DNA of 64,000 nucleotides from NCBI RefSeq assembly GCF_001427585.1, contig NZ_LMGY01000016.1, forward strand, positions 437,413 to 501,412, written 5' to 3'. A program made the translations under genes and the position numbers. This document shows, piece after piece, positions 8,125 to 18,069 of this stretch (position 1 is its first letter; each line of letters opens with the position of its first letter). The DNA comes from Pseudoxanthomonas sp. Root630 (lineage in GTDB: Bacteria > Pseudomonadota > Gammaproteobacteria > Xanthomonadales > Xanthomonadaceae). The notes under the pieces were generated by a model, which was not told where the DNA came from, made no database searches, and worked only from the letters and a program-made list of their open reading frames with translations.

Positions 8125-9102
8125 TCAGCCGCGCCGCGCGCCGACAGCGCGGGTACGGTCGTTGCCGGCCCAGGCCAGCAAGAGTTCCACCATGGTCAGA
8201 TCGCCGCGCACCGTGGTCCGCAACAGGTCGCGGGTGCGGTTGGCGGCGTCGAACCACGTGGCCAGCTTGGTCAATCGGGCCGGATCGGTCAAGCCGGCGG
8301 CACCGGCCTGCTCCAGCGCAAGGTCCGCTGCGTGGCGCAGGCGCGCGTCGGCGAGTTCGTCGTTGGCCCAGCGTTGCGCGGTTTCCACCACGCCGATCTC
8401 GCCCTGTTCCAGCCGCGCGAGGTCGCGGGCGACGGCCTGCCGCAGTGCGAGGCCGTCGTTGCGCAGCCAGTCGTCCGCCAGGCCCGGATGACCGCGGGCG
8501 GCGTCCAGCGCGCGCTCGGCATCGGCCATGGCGTGGCCCTGCGCCTTCAGCCATGCGAGCGCTTCGTCGCGCGGCGGCAGCCGGAACTCGATGCGCTGGC
8601 AGCGGCTGCGGATCGTCGCCGGCAGCCGCGCGGGCTGCGCGCTGATCAGCCACAGGTAGCGACCGGGAGACGGTTCTTCCAGCGTCTTCAGCAGGGCATT
8701 GCAGGCGGCGCGGTTGATCGCGTCGGCAGGATCGAGGATGGCCACTTGCGCCTGCCCGTACTGCGGCGTCAGCGCGAGCTTCTGCGAGATCTCGCGGACC
8801 TGGTCGATGACGATCTCGGTGCGCAGCTTGCTGCCGTCCTTGGTGGGCGCGAACGAGACCACCATCAGATCGGGATGGGTGCCGGCGTGGATCAGGTGCG
8901 CGCTACGGTCGGTCGGCGCGGGTTCGCCCTGCGCATCGCGCTGTTGCGCCAGCACGCGCCGCGCCAGGCGGTCCACCACCGCGCGCTTGCCGAGCCCGGC
9001 GGGGCCGCAGACGAGCAGACCGTGCCCGAGGCGACCGGCCTCCAGTGCCGCGACCGCATGGTCGTACGCACGCTGCTGCCAGGGAGAGAACGGTGCACTC
9101 AT
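8125..9102 (-). CDS. holB: DNA polymerase III subunit delta'
   Basis: A 325-residue clamp-loader subunit. The AAA+ N-terminal domain has a degenerate P-loop, GPAGLGKRA (about residues 33-41), and the sensor region around [21 protein letters not shown], characteristic of delta'. It works with DnaX (encoded at 26-28 kb) to load the beta clamp. The zinc-binding cysteines of gamma/tau are not present, as is normal for many delta' proteins. Its start overlaps the tmk stop by ATGA. Confidence 0.93.
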   Translation of the reverse strand: MSAPFSPWQQRAYDHAVAALEAGRLGHGLLVCGPAGLGKRAVVDRLARRVLAQQRDAQGEPAPTDRSAHLIHAGTHPDLMVVSFAPTKDGSKLRTEIVIDQVREISQKLALTPQYGQAQVAILDPADAINRAACNALLKTLEEPSPGRYLWLISAQPARLPATIRSRCQRIEFRLPPRDEALAWLKAQGHAMADAERALDAARGHPGLADDWLRNDGLALRQAVARDLARLEQGEIGVVETAQRWANDELADARLRHAADLALEQAGAAGLTDPARLTKLATWFDAANRTRDLLRTTVRGDLTMVELLLAWAGNDRTRAVGARRG

Positions 9103-9761
9103 GCCAGGTCGCTGTCCGTCAGCGTGCGCAGGTAGGCAGTGATCGCCGTGTCGACCGACGACGCCACCCCCGCAGGCGGCTGGCTGGCATCGATCACGCG
9201 GAAGCGCTGCGGCTCCGCGGCCGCGCGGGCGCGGAACCCGGCGCGCACGCGTTCGAAGAAATCATCCTGCTCGCTTTCGATGCGATCCGGCCACAGGTCG
9301 CGGCCGGCGGTGCGCGCACGGCCTTCGCGCACATCCAGGTCGAGCAGCAGGGTCAGCCCGGGCATCACGCCGACGGCGCGTCGCTCGAGGGCGGCGATCC
9401 ATTCCGGATCCAGCCCGCGACCCGCGCCCTGGTAGGCGTAGCTTGAATCGGTGAAGCGATCGCTGACGACGAACGCGCCGCGACGCAGCGCCGGACGCAC
9501 CACCGCGCGCACGTGCTGTGCGCGCGAGGCGAACATCAGCAGCAGTTCGGTTTCCGGCGCCAGTGTTTCGTCCTGCGGGTTCAGCAGCAGCTCGCGGATG
9601 CGCTCGGCCAGCGGCGTGCCGCCCGGTTCGCGCGTCAGCACCACCTCATGGCCCTCGGCCTGCAAGCGATCGCGGATGGCCGCGATGGCGCTGGTCTTGC
9701 CGGCGCCCTCGCCGCCTTCCAGCGTGATCAGGCGCGGCTGCGACAGCAGGGCTTCGCTCAT
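9099..9761 (-). CDS. tmk: Thymidylate kinase
   Basis: A 220-residue dTMP kinase making dTDP. The P-loop GGEGAGKTS lies at about residues 16-24, the DR(Y/F) motif is VVSDRFTDSSYAYQGAGRG, and the LID segment follows LLLDLDVREGRAR. Length is normal for the family. The gene overlaps both neighbours by ATGA-type junctions, showing translational coupling in the mltG-tmk-holB run. Confidence 0.95.
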   Translation of the reverse strand: MSEALLSQPRLITLEGGEGAGKTSAIAAIRDRLQAEGHEVVLTREPGGTPLAERIRELLLNPQDETLAPETELLLMFASRAQHVRAVVRPALRRGAFVVSDRFTDSSYAYQGAGRGLDPEWIAALERRAVGVMPGLTLLLDLDVREGRARTAGRDLWPDRIESEQDDFFERVRAGFRARAAAEPQRFRVIDASQPPAGVASSVDTAITAYLRTLTDSDLA

Positions 9762-10822
9762 GGCGCCGCCGCCTTGCGCAGCGTTTCGCGGCGGGTCACC
9801 AGGTAACGCGCCACTGCCGCGTTGTGCTCGGCCAGCGTGGCCGAAAAGAGGTGGCGCCCGCTACCGTCGCCCACGGCGACGAAGTACAGCGCCTGGCCAT
9901 CGGCCGGATTCACCGCCGCACGCAGTGCGTCGGCACCCGGCATGGCGATCGGCGTGGGCGTCAGGCCCTTGCGGGTGTAGGTGTTGTAAGGCGTATCGGT
10001 GGTCAGGTCGCGGCGGCGGATGTTGCCGTCGTAGCTGCTGCCGATGCCATAGATGACGGTCGGATCGGTCTGCAGCGGCATGCCGATCTTCAACCGGCGC
10101 GCGAATACGCCGGCGATCGCGGGACGCTCCTCGGCGATGCCGGTTTCCTTCTCGATGATCGACGCCAGGATCAGCGCCTCTTCGGCAGACTGCAGCGGGA
10201 TGCCCTGCGCACGCGCGTCCCATGCCGCGGCCAGCGCCTTCTCCATCGCCGCGTAGGCGCGCTTGAGCACGTCGAGGTCGGATTCGCTGCGGCTGTAGAC
10301 GTAGGTTTCGGGCAGGAAGCGACCTTCCGGATGCTGGCCGGCATGGCCCAGCGCCGCCATCAGTTCGGCATCGCTCATCTGCGCGGTCTTCTGCTGCAGC
10401 GGCGTGGCGTTGCGCAATGCGGCGCGAAGCTGGCGGATGTTCCAGCCTTCCACCAGCGTGATGCGGTACTGCAGGGTGCGGCCCTCGCGCATGCGCTGCA
10501 GGAGCTCACGCGGCGTCAACGTGGGTTCGAGCGCGTACTCGCCCACCTTGAGCTGGCTGGCCGTGTTGGTCTCGCGCGCCAGCAGGCGCCACTGCAGGTC
10601 GGAGCCGAGCGTCACCCCGTGTTCGCGCAACTTGCGCAGCACGGTGGGGAACGCGTCGCCGCGTGCGACTTCGACCGCGGCCTCCGGCGGAGCGCCGATG
10701 GGGCTGTCGGCGAAGCCCCGGTGCCCCTGCCACAGCCACAGGCCCGCTGCGACCGCCAGGGCGAGCAGCAGGAAGAACACGATGACGATGAAGCGGTAAC
10801 CACGCTTGAGAGCTGACGCCAC
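9758..10822 (-). CDS. mltG: Endolytic murein transglycosylase MltG
   Basis: A 354-residue membrane-anchored protein with one N-terminal transmembrane helix (FIVIVFFLLLALAVAAGLWLW, about residues 12-32) and a periplasmic YceG/MltG domain. The catalytic Glu is in LASIIEKETGIAEERP, followed by the conserved GMPLQTDPTVIYG and TYNTY-like PYNTYTRKGLTPTPI. It cuts nascent glycan strands and so sets their length. Stop overlaps tmk start. Confidence 0.95.
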   Translation of the reverse strand: MASALKRGYRFIVIVFFLLLALAVAAGLWLWQGHRGFADSPIGAPPEAAVEVARGDAFPTVLRKLREHGVTLGSDLQWRLLARETNTASQLKVGEYALEPTLTPRELLQRMREGRTLQYRITLVEGWNIRQLRAALRNATPLQQKTAQMSDAELMAALGHAGQHPEGRFLPETYVYSRSESDLDVLKRAYAAMEKALAAAWDARAQGIPLQSAEEALILASIIEKETGIAEERPAIAGVFARRLKIGMPLQTDPTVIYGIGSSYDGNIRRRDLTTDTPYNTYTRKGLTPTPIAMPGADALRAAVNPADGQALYFVAVGDGSGRHLFSATLAEHNAAVARYLVTRRETLRKAAAP

Positions 10823-10890
10823 GCGATCCTCGGCGATGGGAGCAGGCCGTGCAGGATACCCGGTCGCCGTCTCAGGCTGTAGGCGCGGAG

Positions 10891-12252
10891 TCAGCTTTCC
10901 AGCGCCCGCAGCACGCCACGGGCCTTGGCGCGGGTTTCGTCCAGCTCCTTGTCCGGGACCGAATCGGCCACGATGCCGGCACCGGTACGGAAGCGGGCCA
11001 CGCTGCCGGCACCGTCGGCGACGATCTCGGCGCTGCGGATCAGGATGTTCAGGTCGAGGTCGCCATCCCGATTGAGCCAGCCGAATGCGCCCGTGTAGGC
11101 GCCGCGCGGTACCTGCTCCAGTTCCGCGATGATCTGCATGCAGCGCACCTTCGGGCAGCCGGTGATGGTGCCGCCGGGGAACGTGGCGCGGATGACGTCG
11201 CCGGGCGTGGCATCGTCGCGCAGGTGGCCGCGCACGTTGCTGACGATGTGGTGCACGTGCGCGTAGCTCTCCACCGTCATCAGCTCGTCCACCTGCACGC
11301 TGCCGGGCGTGCAGACGCGACCCAGGTCGTTGCGCTCCAGGTCGATCAGCATGACGTGCTCGGCGCGCTCCTTCGGATGGCCGACGAGTTCCCGGATGCG
11401 CGCGGCATCGTCATCGCCTTCGAAACGCGGGCGCGTGCCCGCGATGGGCCGGGTTTCGACCACGTCGCCCCGCACGGACACCAGTCGCTCGGGCGAGGAG
11501 CTGACGACGGTCCAGTGCGGCGTGGCGAACAGGCCGGCGAAGGGTGCGGGGTTCGCGGTACGCAACCGCGCGTAGAGCACGGCCGGGTCCAGTGGCGCGT
11601 CGAAACGCGCCTGCCACGCCCGCGAGAGATTGACCTGGAAGATGTCGCCGGCGCGCAGGTACTCGAGGATCCGCTGCACGCCGTCGGTGAAGGCGGAAGG
11701 CGCGTCTTCGTCGATACGGGACGGCGGCTGCCACGCGGGCAGCGTGGGCAAACCGGTGGCGGCGCTGATGTCCTCCAGCGTGCGGGCGATCAACGCGCCC
11801 TGCCCCGCTTCGGCCACCACCACGCAATCGCCGGTGCTGCGGTCTCGCAGGACGGCAGCGGGACAGCGCAGCGCAAGCGCGACGGGCTGCGTCGCCGGCG
11901 CCTGCGGCAGGTGCAGGACCGGTTCGACCTGCTGCGCGAGTTCATAGGCCAACAGCAGCGCCCATCCGCCGCGGAACGGCCAACGCGGCTCCTCGCGCGG
12001 CGTGCGCTGCGCCTGCCAGTGGCGATCGAGCACGGCGAGGAAATCGCCGGCCTCCACGTCGCCTTGCAGCGTGCGGGTGACGCCATCGGTCGCCAGTTGC
12101 AGTCCGCTGCCATCCGCGACCAGCAGGAAGTCCCACCGCCCCTGCGCGGTGCCCGAGGCCACGGATTCCAGCAGCGCCGGATAACGCTGCGGATCCAGGC
12201 GATGCAGGGCCAACAGGTCGGTGCTGGCGGGAAGTGCGCACGTTTCGATCAT
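10891..12252 (-). CDS. pabB: Aminodeoxychorismate synthase component I
   Basis: A 453-residue chorismate-using enzyme of the TrpE/PabB family, converting chorismate and ammonia to 4-amino-4-deoxychorismate for folate synthesis. Diagnostic segments are FQVNLSRAWQARF, PIAGTRPR, ERNDLGRVC, HHIVSNVRG and GTITGCPKVR. The motif is PIAGT instead of the PIKGT of E. coli PabB, so it belongs to the subtype without the covalent Lys. Gene order next to fabF and mltG supports PabB over TrpE. No pabC follows it here. Confidence 0.88.
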   Translation of the reverse strand: MIETCALPASTDLLALHRLDPQRYPALLESVASGTAQGRWDFLLVADGSGLQLATDGVTRTLQGDVEAGDFLAVLDRHWQAQRTPREEPRWPFRGGWALLLAYELAQQVEPVLHLPQAPATQPVALALRCPAAVLRDRSTGDCVVVAEAGQGALIARTLEDISAATGLPTLPAWQPPSRIDEDAPSAFTDGVQRILEYLRAGDIFQVNLSRAWQARFDAPLDPAVLYARLRTANPAPFAGLFATPHWTVVSSSPERLVSVRGDVVETRPIAGTRPRFEGDDDAARIRELVGHPKERAEHVMLIDLERNDLGRVCTPGSVQVDELMTVESYAHVHHIVSNVRGHLRDDATPGDVIRATFPGGTITGCPKVRCMQIIAELEQVPRGAYTGAFGWLNRDGDLDLNILIRSAEIVADGAGSVARFRTGAGIVADSVPDKELDETRAKARGVLRALES

Positions 12253-12263
12253 GATGGTCCTGG

Positions 12264-12386
12264 CCCCTCTCCCGCCGGGAGAGGGGTTGGGGTGAAGGTG
12301 CGGAGAAGATGCGACGGTTCAGTGGTCGGCGACTCCGCCGCACCCTCATCCGGCGCTGCGCGCCACCTTCTCCCCAAGGGAGAAGG
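12264..12386. repeat. Intergenic repeat made of two outward palindromes
   Basis: The 142-base gap between pabB and fabF is almost filled by a repeat with a hairpin at each end: CCCCTCTCCC/GGGAGAGGGG around 12264-12286, and CCTTCTCCC/GGGAGAAGG at 12367-12386. The outer parts (GGGGTGAAGGTGCG and GCGCGCCACCTTCTCCCC) are partly complementary to each other. The wording CCCTCATCCGGCGCTGCG...CACCTTCTCCC is familiar as a dispersed intergenic repeat of many proteobacterial genomes, including xanthomonads. Confidence 0.7.
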
Positions 12387-12394
12387 AAGCATCG

Positions 12395-13636
12395 TCAGAT
12401 CCGCTTGAACACCAGCGTGCCGTTGGTGCCGCCGAAGCCGAAGCCGTTCGACACGGCGACGTCGATCTTCTTCTCGCGCGCCGTGTGCGGCACGTAATCC
12501 AGGTCGCAGCCTTCGCCCGGCTCGTCCAGGTTGATGGTCGGCGGGATGATGCCGTGGTGGATGGCCAGCACGGAGAAGATGGCTTCCGCACCGCCCGCGG
12601 CACCCAGCAGGTGGCCGGTCATCGACTTGGTGGAGCTGACCATGATCTTGTACGCGTGGTCGCCCAGCGCGCGCTTCATCGCCAGCGTTTCGGCGAGGTC
12701 GCCCAACGGCGTGGAAGTGCCGTGCGCGTTGAGGTATTCCACCTGGTCGGCATTCAGTCCGGCGTCCTTCAACGCCGACAGCATGCAGCGCGACGGGCCT
12801 TCGCCGTTCTCGCTGGGCGCGGTCATGTGGTACGCGTCCTGCGAGGCGCCGAAGCCGGCCAGCTCGCAATAGATGCGTGCGCCACGCGCCTTGGCGTGCT
12901 CGTATTCCTCCAGCACCAGGATGCCGGCACCGTCGCCCAGCACGAAGCCGTCGCGGTCCTTGTCCCACGGGCGCGAGGCCCGGGCCGGATCGTCGTTGCG
13001 GGTGGACATGGCCTTCATCGCGCAGAAGCCGCCCACCGACGTCGGCGACGAGCCGCGCTCGGCGCCGCCGGCGACCATCACGTCGGCGTCGCCGTACTGG
13101 ATGGTGCGCATGGCGATGCCGATCGAATGGTTCGACGTGGCGCAGGCCGATACGGCCGAATAGCCCGGCCCCTTCAGCCCCTTCATGATGCTCAGGTGGC
13201 CCGGCAGCATGTTGATGATGGTGCTGGGGATGTAGAACGGGGAAATCTTGCGCGGGCCGCCTTCGTGCAGCTTCACCGCGGTTTCCTCGATGCCGAGGAT
13301 GCCGCCGATGCCGGCGCCGATGATCGCGCCGATGCGCTCGGCATTGGACTCGGTCACTTCCAGCCCCGAATCGTCCATCGCCATCAGCGACGCGGCCAAG
13401 CCGTAGTGGATGAACGAATCCATCTTCTTCACATCCTTCGGCGAGACGAAGGACGTGGGATCGAAACCGCGGATCTCGCCCGCGATCTTCGTGCTGTAGC
13501 CCTCGGTATCGAAGGTCGTGATCGGGCCCAGGCCCGAACGTCCGTTGACGATGCCGTCCCAGCTGGTGGCCATGTCATTGCCCAGGGGGGACACCAGGCC
13601 CATGCCGGTGATGACGACGCGACGACGCTGGCTCAT
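12395..13636 (-). CDS. fabF: 3-oxoacyl-ACP synthase II
   Basis: A 413-residue thiolase-fold condensing enzyme. It elongates acyl-ACP with malonyl-ACP, including the palmitoleate to cis-vaccenate step. The catalytic Cys is in [11 protein letters not shown], the two His in [11 protein letters not shown] and [10 protein letters not shown], in correct order and spacing. Length matches FabF (about 412). It follows acpP by 110 bases and is the last gene of the fabD-fabG-acpP-fabF run before the repeat element. Confidence 0.96.
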   Translation of the reverse strand: MSQRRRVVITGMGLVSPLGNDMATSWDGIVNGRSGLGPITTFDTEGYSTKIAGEIRGFDPTSFVSPKDVKKMDSFIHYGLAASLMAMDDSGLEVTESNAERIGAIIGAGIGGILGIEETAVKLHEGGPRKISPFYIPSTIINMLPGHLSIMKGLKGPGYSAVSACATSNHSIGIAMRTIQYGDADVMVAGGAERGSSPTSVGGFCAMKAMSTRNDDPARASRPWDKDRDGFVLGDGAGILVLEEYEHAKARGARIYCELAGFGASQDAYHMTAPSENGEGPSRCMLSALKDAGLNADQVEYLNAHGTSTPLGDLAETLAMKRALGDHAYKIMVSSTKSMTGHLLGAAGGAEAIFSVLAIHHGIIPPTINLDEPGEGCDLDYVPHTAREKKIDVAVSNGFGFGGTNGTLVFKRI

Positions 13637-13746
13637 ATCGGATTCCTCGTAAATCTTGGCGGCCGCGCCCTACGCAGGCGCATGGGGGCCGGATACGCGC
13701 GGGGCCGCATGCGCGGCCCCGACACGGTTTGCTGCAGACGCGGGAC

Positions 13747-13986
13747 TTACGCCTTGACGTGCGCCTTGACGTAGTCGATGGCCTGCTGCACCGAAGTGAT
13801 CTTCTCGGCTTCCTCGTCGGGAATCTCGCACTCGAACTCTTCTTCCAGCGCCATCACCAGCTCAACGGTGTCCAGCGAGTCGGCGCCCAGGTCATCGACG
13901 AACGATGCGCTGGTGGTGACTTCTTCTTCCTTAACGCCGAGTTGTTCGACGACGATTTTCTTGACGCGTTCTTCGATGCTGCTCAT
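13747..13986 (-). CDS. acpP: Acyl carrier protein
   Basis: A 79-residue acidic helical protein carrying growing acyl chains. The phosphopantetheine site is the Ser of [20 protein letters not shown] (about residue 38). Sequence and length are typical of bacterial AcpP. It lies between fabG and fabF, its usual place. Confidence 0.97.
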   Translation of the reverse strand: MSSIEERVKKIVVEQLGVKEEEVTTSASFVDDLGADSLDTVELVMALEEEFECEIPDEEAEKITSVQQAIDYVKAHVKA

Positions 13987-14134
13987 GGATTCGCTCCAGA
14001 CGGAGATTGGGTGACTTGTTGGACTCTGCCGACGCTGCGCGAGGGCAAACCGGGGGATAGTGTAGTGGAAACCGGGGGCGTGGGGCAGTCGCCTGCAACC
14101 GCCCCCGAATCAACCACTTACAGCTATTTTTTTA

Positions 14135-14878
14135 CTACGGCATGTACATGCCGCCATTGACGTGGAGGGTTTCGCCGGTGATGTAGGCGGCGGACGGGCC
14201 GGCCAGGAACGCCACCGCGTTGGCGATGTCGGCGGGTTCGCCCAGGCGGCCCAGCGCGATCTGCTCGGCGAGCGCCTGCTTGGTCTCCTCCGGCAGGTCC
14301 TTGGTCATGTCGGTGGCGATGAAGCCCGGCGCGACCACATTGACGGTGACGCCACGGCTGCCGATCTCCTTCGCCAGCGACTTGGAGAACGCGATGATGC
14401 CGGCCTTGGCCGCGGCGTAGTTCGCCTGGCCCGCATTGCCGGTCACGCCGATCACCGAGGCGATGTTGATGATGCGACCCTTGCGCGCCTTCATCATGCC
14501 GCGCATCACCGCTTTCGACGTGCGGTAGACGCTGGTGAGGTTGGTGTCGAGGATGGCCTGCCAGTCTTCGTCCTTCATCCGCATCAGCAGGTTGTCGCGG
14601 GTGATGCCGGCGTTGTTGACGAGAATCGAGATGCCGCCGAATTCCTTGCTGATCGCATCCACCAGCGCATCCACGGCACCGGCATCGGTCACGTTGAGTT
14701 CGCGACCATGGCCGCCCGCGCCCGCCAGTCGCTCGCCGATGGCCTGCGCGCCCGACGCGCTGGTCGCGGTGCCGATGACGGTCGCGCCCAGTGCGGCCAG
14801 TGCGTCCGCGATGGCGGCACCGATGCCGCGGCTGGCGCCGGTGACCAGCGCGATTTCACCCTGCAGGGGCTTGCTCAT
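14135..14878 (-). CDS. fabG: 3-oxoacyl-ACP reductase
   Basis: A 247-residue short-chain dehydrogenase reducing 3-oxoacyl-ACP with NADPH. The nucleotide-binding motif is TGASRGIGAAIA (residues about 14-25), NNAG is at about residue 88, and the catalytic Tyr-x3-Lys is in QANYAAAKAG. Full length. It sits 148 bases before acpP and 69 bases after fabD on the same strand. Confidence 0.96.
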   Translation of the reverse strand: MSKPLQGEIALVTGASRGIGAAIADALAALGATVIGTATSASGAQAIGERLAGAGGHGRELNVTDAGAVDALVDAISKEFGGISILVNNAGITRDNLLMRMKDEDWQAILDTNLTSVYRTSKAVMRGMMKARKGRIINIASVIGVTGNAGQANYAAAKAGIIAFSKSLAKEIGSRGVTVNVVAPGFIATDMTKDLPEETKQALAEQIALGRLGEPADIANAVAFLAGPSAAYITGETLHVNGGMYMP

Positions 14879-14947
14879 GATGGATGTCCTTGGGACGGGT
14901 CCGCGCGATCGCGGCGGACAGGATAGGGGAACGCGTGCGGTCGTGTA

Positions 14948-15892
14948 TCAGGATTGCCAGTCGGCCAACGCGGCCTGGAAATCGCCGACGCCACCGATGG
15001 CGCGCGCATCCAGACCCTTGTCGATACGCTTCACCAGACCGGCCAGCACCTTGCCCGGACCGCATTCGGCGATACGCGTGGTGCCCCTGGATGCCAGCGC
15101 CTGCACGCAGTCGGTCCAGCGCACCGGCAGGTAGAGCTGACGCACCAGCGCGTCGCGGATCGCGTCCACGCCGTCGTGCACCTGCGCATCGACGTTCTGC
15201 ACCACCGGCAGCGACGGCACGTGCCACGACAGGCCCGCCATCACCTCGGCCAGGCGGTTGGCCGCTTCGCGCATCAGCGGCGTATGCGAGGGAACGCTGA
15301 CGGCCAGCTTCACGACCTTGCGGATGCCGCGCTCGGTGAGCAGCGCGATGGCGCGCTCCACGGCGTCGCTGTCGCCGCCGATCACGATCTGACCGGGCGA
15401 GTTGTAGTTGGCTGGCACGACCACCTTGCTGTCGGATGCCAGCGCGCAGACCTCGGTCACCAAGGCATCCTCGGCACCCAGCACCGCCGCCATGGCGCCA
15501 ACGCCTGCCGGTGCGGCGTCCTGCATCAACTGGCCACGCAGGCGTACCAGGTGCGCGCCATCGTTCAGCGAGAGCGCGCCAGCGGCGACCAGCGCCGTGT
15601 ACTCGCCCAGGCTGTGGCCCGCCAGACGCGCGGGCTGCGCGCCACCCTGCTGCTGCCAAGCGCGCCACACGGCGATGCCGCCGGCGAGCAGCGCGGGCTG
15701 CGTGTATTCGGTGCGATTGAGCATTTCCTCGGGCCCGCCCTGCGACAACGCCCACAGGTCCACGCCGGCGCCTTCGGACGCTTCGGCGAACGTCTCGCGC
15801 ACGATCGGATACAGCTCCGAGAGCTCGGCCAGCATGCCGACCGATTGCGAGCCCTGGCCCGGGAAGACGAAAGCGAGTTGCGTGGAGGCCAC
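14948..15892 (-). CDS. fabD: Malonyl-CoA:ACP transacylase
   Basis: A 314-residue acyltransferase loading malonyl groups on AcpP. FPGQGSQSVGM near the N-terminus and the nucleophile elbow GHSLGEYTAL (Ser about 92) are diagnostic; the His partner is in SVPSHTPLM. Length is normal. A strong hairpin about 140 bases upstream ends the fabH transcript, so fabD probably starts its own transcription unit, running on through fabG, acpP and fabF. Confidence 0.96.
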   Translation of the reverse strand: MASTQLAFVFPGQGSQSVGMLAELSELYPIVRETFAEASEGAGVDLWALSQGGPEEMLNRTEYTQPALLAGGIAVWRAWQQQGGAQPARLAGHSLGEYTALVAAGALSLNDGAHLVRLRGQLMQDAAPAGVGAMAAVLGAEDALVTEVCALASDSKVVVPANYNSPGQIVIGGDSDAVERAIALLTERGIRKVVKLAVSVPSHTPLMREAANRLAEVMAGLSWHVPSLPVVQNVDAQVHDGVDAIRDALVRQLYLPVRWTDCVQALASRGTTRIAECGPGKVLAGLVKRIDKGLDARAIGGVGDFQAALADWQS

Positions 15893-16031
15893 TCGGACAC
15901 CCTGAGTAAAAATCAGGCGGCGATGATACGGGCGAACCCGCCGGATTGTCTGTACCGGGGCGTATGCGCCTGCGACGTCGCGTCGCAGTCCGAGAACGTG
16001 GAACGCGCTGGCGATGACGTCGCAGGAAACG

Positions 16032-16062
16032 CAAAAGGCGACGCTTCGCAGCGTCGCCTTTC
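16032..16062 (-). terminator. Terminator downstream of fabH
   Basis: Perfect 8-bp stem GGCGACGC/GCGTCGCC (16037-16044 and 16051-16058) with a 6-base loop. On the minus strand the stem is followed by TTTTGCG, so it fits a rho-independent terminator 32 bases after the fabH stop. Confidence 0.85.
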
Positions 16063-16089
16063 GTCATGCAGCGTGTTCGAGGGCGTGAC

Positions 16090-17085
16090 TCAGTAGCGCA
16101 GCAGCACCGAGCCCCAGGTGAAACCGCCACCGAAGGCTTCCAGCAACAGCAGCTGGCCGCGCTCGACGCGACCCGAACGCACCGCTGCGTCCAGCGCGAG
16201 CGGCACGGAAGCGGATGACGTGTTGCCGTGCTTGTCGACGGTCACGATCACCTGGTCCATCGACATGTCCAGGCGCTTGGCCGTGGCTTCGATGATGCGC
16301 AGGTTCGCCTGGTGCGGGATCAGCCAGTCCAGGTCGTGCTTGTCCAGGCCGTTGGCCTCGAGCGTTTCGTCGACGACGCTGTCGAGCGCCTTCACGGCGT
16401 ACTTGAAGACGTCATTGCCCTTCATGTGGATGCGGATGCCATTGTTCGGCTCGTCCGGGTTGAACCCCTTGGACACGCCCACGGGGTTCCACAGCAGTTC
16501 CTTCTTGCTGCCGTCGGCATGCAGATGGGTGCTGAGGATGCCGGTCTCGTCGTCGGCCTTGAGCACGGCGGCACCGGCGCCATCGCCGAACAGCACGCAG
16601 GTGGTGCGCTCGGTCCAGTCGACGATGCGGCTGAGGGTTTCGGTACCGACGACCAGCGCGGTCTTGGCGTCGCCGCAGCGGATGAACTTCTCAGCCACGC
16701 TCAACGCGTAGATGAAGCCCGAGCACGCGGCGTTGACGTCCATCGCCGCGCAGCCGGTCGCGCCGAGGCGCGCCTGGATCAGGCAGGCGGTGGACGGGAA
16801 GATCAGGTCCGGCGTGGTGGTGCCGACGACGATCAGGTCGATCTCGGAAACATCCACGCCCGCCGATTCCAGCGCGCGCAGCGCAGCCTGGTAGCCCAGG
16901 TCGCCGGCGGTTTCGCCTTCGGCGGCGATGTGGCGTTCGCGGATGCCGGTGCGGGACTGGATCCACTCATCGCTGGTGTCGACCAACTTCGACAGGTCTT
17001 CGTTGGTCAGCACTTTCTCGGGCAAATAGCTGCCCGTTCCGGCGATGCGCGCGTAAATGCGCCCCTTGTTGCCCGGCTCGCTCAT
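16090..17085 (-). CDS. fabH: 3-oxoacyl-ACP synthase III
   Basis: A 331-residue condensing enzyme starting fatty-acid synthesis from acetyl- or branched-acyl-CoA and malonyl-ACP. The start MSEPGNKG at 17085 is chosen since GGGAG lies six bases before it. The catalytic triad is visible: Cys in [10 protein letters not shown], His in [11 protein letters not shown], Asn in [11 protein letters not shown]. It follows rpmF on the same strand; plsX, found between these genes in E. coli, is absent. Confidence 0.96.
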   Translation of the reverse strand: MSEPGNKGRIYARIAGTGSYLPEKVLTNEDLSKLVDTSDEWIQSRTGIRERHIAAEGETAGDLGYQAALRALESAGVDVSEIDLIVVGTTTPDLIFPSTACLIQARLGATGCAAMDVNAACSGFIYALSVAEKFIRCGDAKTALVVGTETLSRIVDWTERTTCVLFGDGAGAAVLKADDETGILSTHLHADGSKKELLWNPVGVSKGFNPDEPNNGIRIHMKGNDVFKYAVKALDSVVDETLEANGLDKHDLDWLIPHQANLRIIEATAKRLDMSMDQVIVTVDKHGNTSSASVPLALDAAVRSGRVERGQLLLLEAFGGGFTWGSVLLRY

Positions 17086-17141
17086 GCACGCTCCCATTGC
17101 CGGCCCGCCAGCGGGCCCAGGTTGTCATCGATCATGCGGAA

Positions 17142-17169
17142 AGCGCGCCCAGCCCAGGGTGGGCGCGCT
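17142..17169 (-). terminator. Hairpin after rpmF, possible attenuator
   Basis: A 10-bp perfect stem (AGCGCGCCCA / TGGGCGCGCT) with an 8-base loop lies between rpmF and fabH. On the minus strand it is followed by TTCC only, so it may terminate partly and let fabH be read. Confidence 0.55.
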
Positions 17170-17176
17170 GCATGGA

Positions 17177-17371
17177 TCAATCTTCCTCGACCGCCGAGGT
17201 CTTGGTGGCGATGACCTTCTTGCCGCGGTAGTAGCCGTCGGCGGTCACGTGGTGGCGCAGGTGCGTCTCGCCCGTGGTCGGGTCGGTGGACAACTGCTTG
17301 GCGGTCAGCGCGTCGTGCGAACGACGCTGGCCACGACGGGACGGGGTAACGCGGGATTTCTGCACAGCCAT
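17177..17371 (-). CDS. rpmF: 50S ribosomal protein L32
   Basis: A 64-residue basic protein beginning [20 protein letters not shown], the standard L32 start, and continuing with [19 protein letters not shown]. The usual Cys-type zinc ribbon is absent: the family's Cys positions are filled by other residues, so this is a zinc-independent L32. It follows the DUF177 gene by 67 bases, the conserved pair in bacteria. Confidence 0.96.
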   Translation of the reverse strand: MAVQKSRVTPSRRGQRRSHDALTAKQLSTDPTTGETHLRHHVTADGYYRGKKVIATKTSAVEED

Positions 17372-17438
17372 GGGATTGCTCCAGCTCTCGTATCTGTTGA
17401 TGAACCTTGCGGTTCGTGTTGCCAGACCGCCGTAGCGG

Positions 17439-17945
17439 CTAGTTCTTCTTCAGCGAGGCCAGCGCCGCGAACGGACTGACCTTCGCCACCTCTTCTTCAT
17501 CCGCCGCCCATTCGCGTTCAACCGCGTCGGACGCCGGGTTCACCGCCACCACCGGCACGGCGAGGACCAGTTCGTCCTCCACCAGGTCGGCGGGGCGCAA
17601 CATCCCGTCCTCGGGCACCAGCAGCGCTTCGTAATCGGGCGGCAGCGCGGCTTCTTCCTCTTCGCTGCGCACCAGACCCAACCGCTGCTTCAGCGTCACC
17701 GGCAGCACGAATCGCTGCAGGCTGCGCTGGCACACCAACGGCAGGCCGGCCTCGATCTGCAGCTCCAGGTAAGGAACCCGCAGGGCATCGTGGTCGAACT
17801 CCACCGTGTAGCGTGCTTCACCTTCCGTATCGGCCAGAAGGCCCTGCAGGCGCGTCATGGCGGACAACGGAAGGCGACCTTCGAAACTGCGCCGGTTCGC
17901 GACCATGCGCCACGCATCCAGCAGTTCGGGCGTATTCGCGGACAT
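17439..17945 (-). CDS. yceD: DUF177/YceD family protein
   Basis: A 168-residue protein starting [12 protein letters not shown]; the longer upstream frame has no better start. The middle part holds the conserved [13 protein letters not shown], in which YceD proteins usually show a C-x-R-C motif (here the second Cys is Ser). YceD proteins are acidic, always next to rpmF and linked with 23S rRNA or 50S assembly. Acidic tail ([13 protein letters not shown]) present. Confidence 0.85.
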   Translation of the reverse strand: MSANTPELLDAWRMVANRRSFEGRLPLSAMTRLQGLLADTEGEARYTVEFDHDALRVPYLELQIEAGLPLVCQRSLQRFVLPVTLKQRLGLVRSEEEEAALPPDYEALLVPEDGMLRPADLVEDELVLAVPVVAVNPASDAVEREWAADEEEVAKVSPFAALASLKKN

Positions 17946-18069
17946 AAGCCGCTGAATGTTAAGGATGAAACCCTGAACTGTCAAACCACCCCACCCGACC
18001 AGGATGGCTTGCCGCCGGCCCGCCCGCCGGGCAGACTCCCCCGCCCTGCCCCTCCCGATCCTCGCGCCC

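Noticed and set aside
10823..10890. A pabC gene between pabB and mltG
   Set aside because: The gap is only 68 bases; the lyase must be encoded elsewhere.
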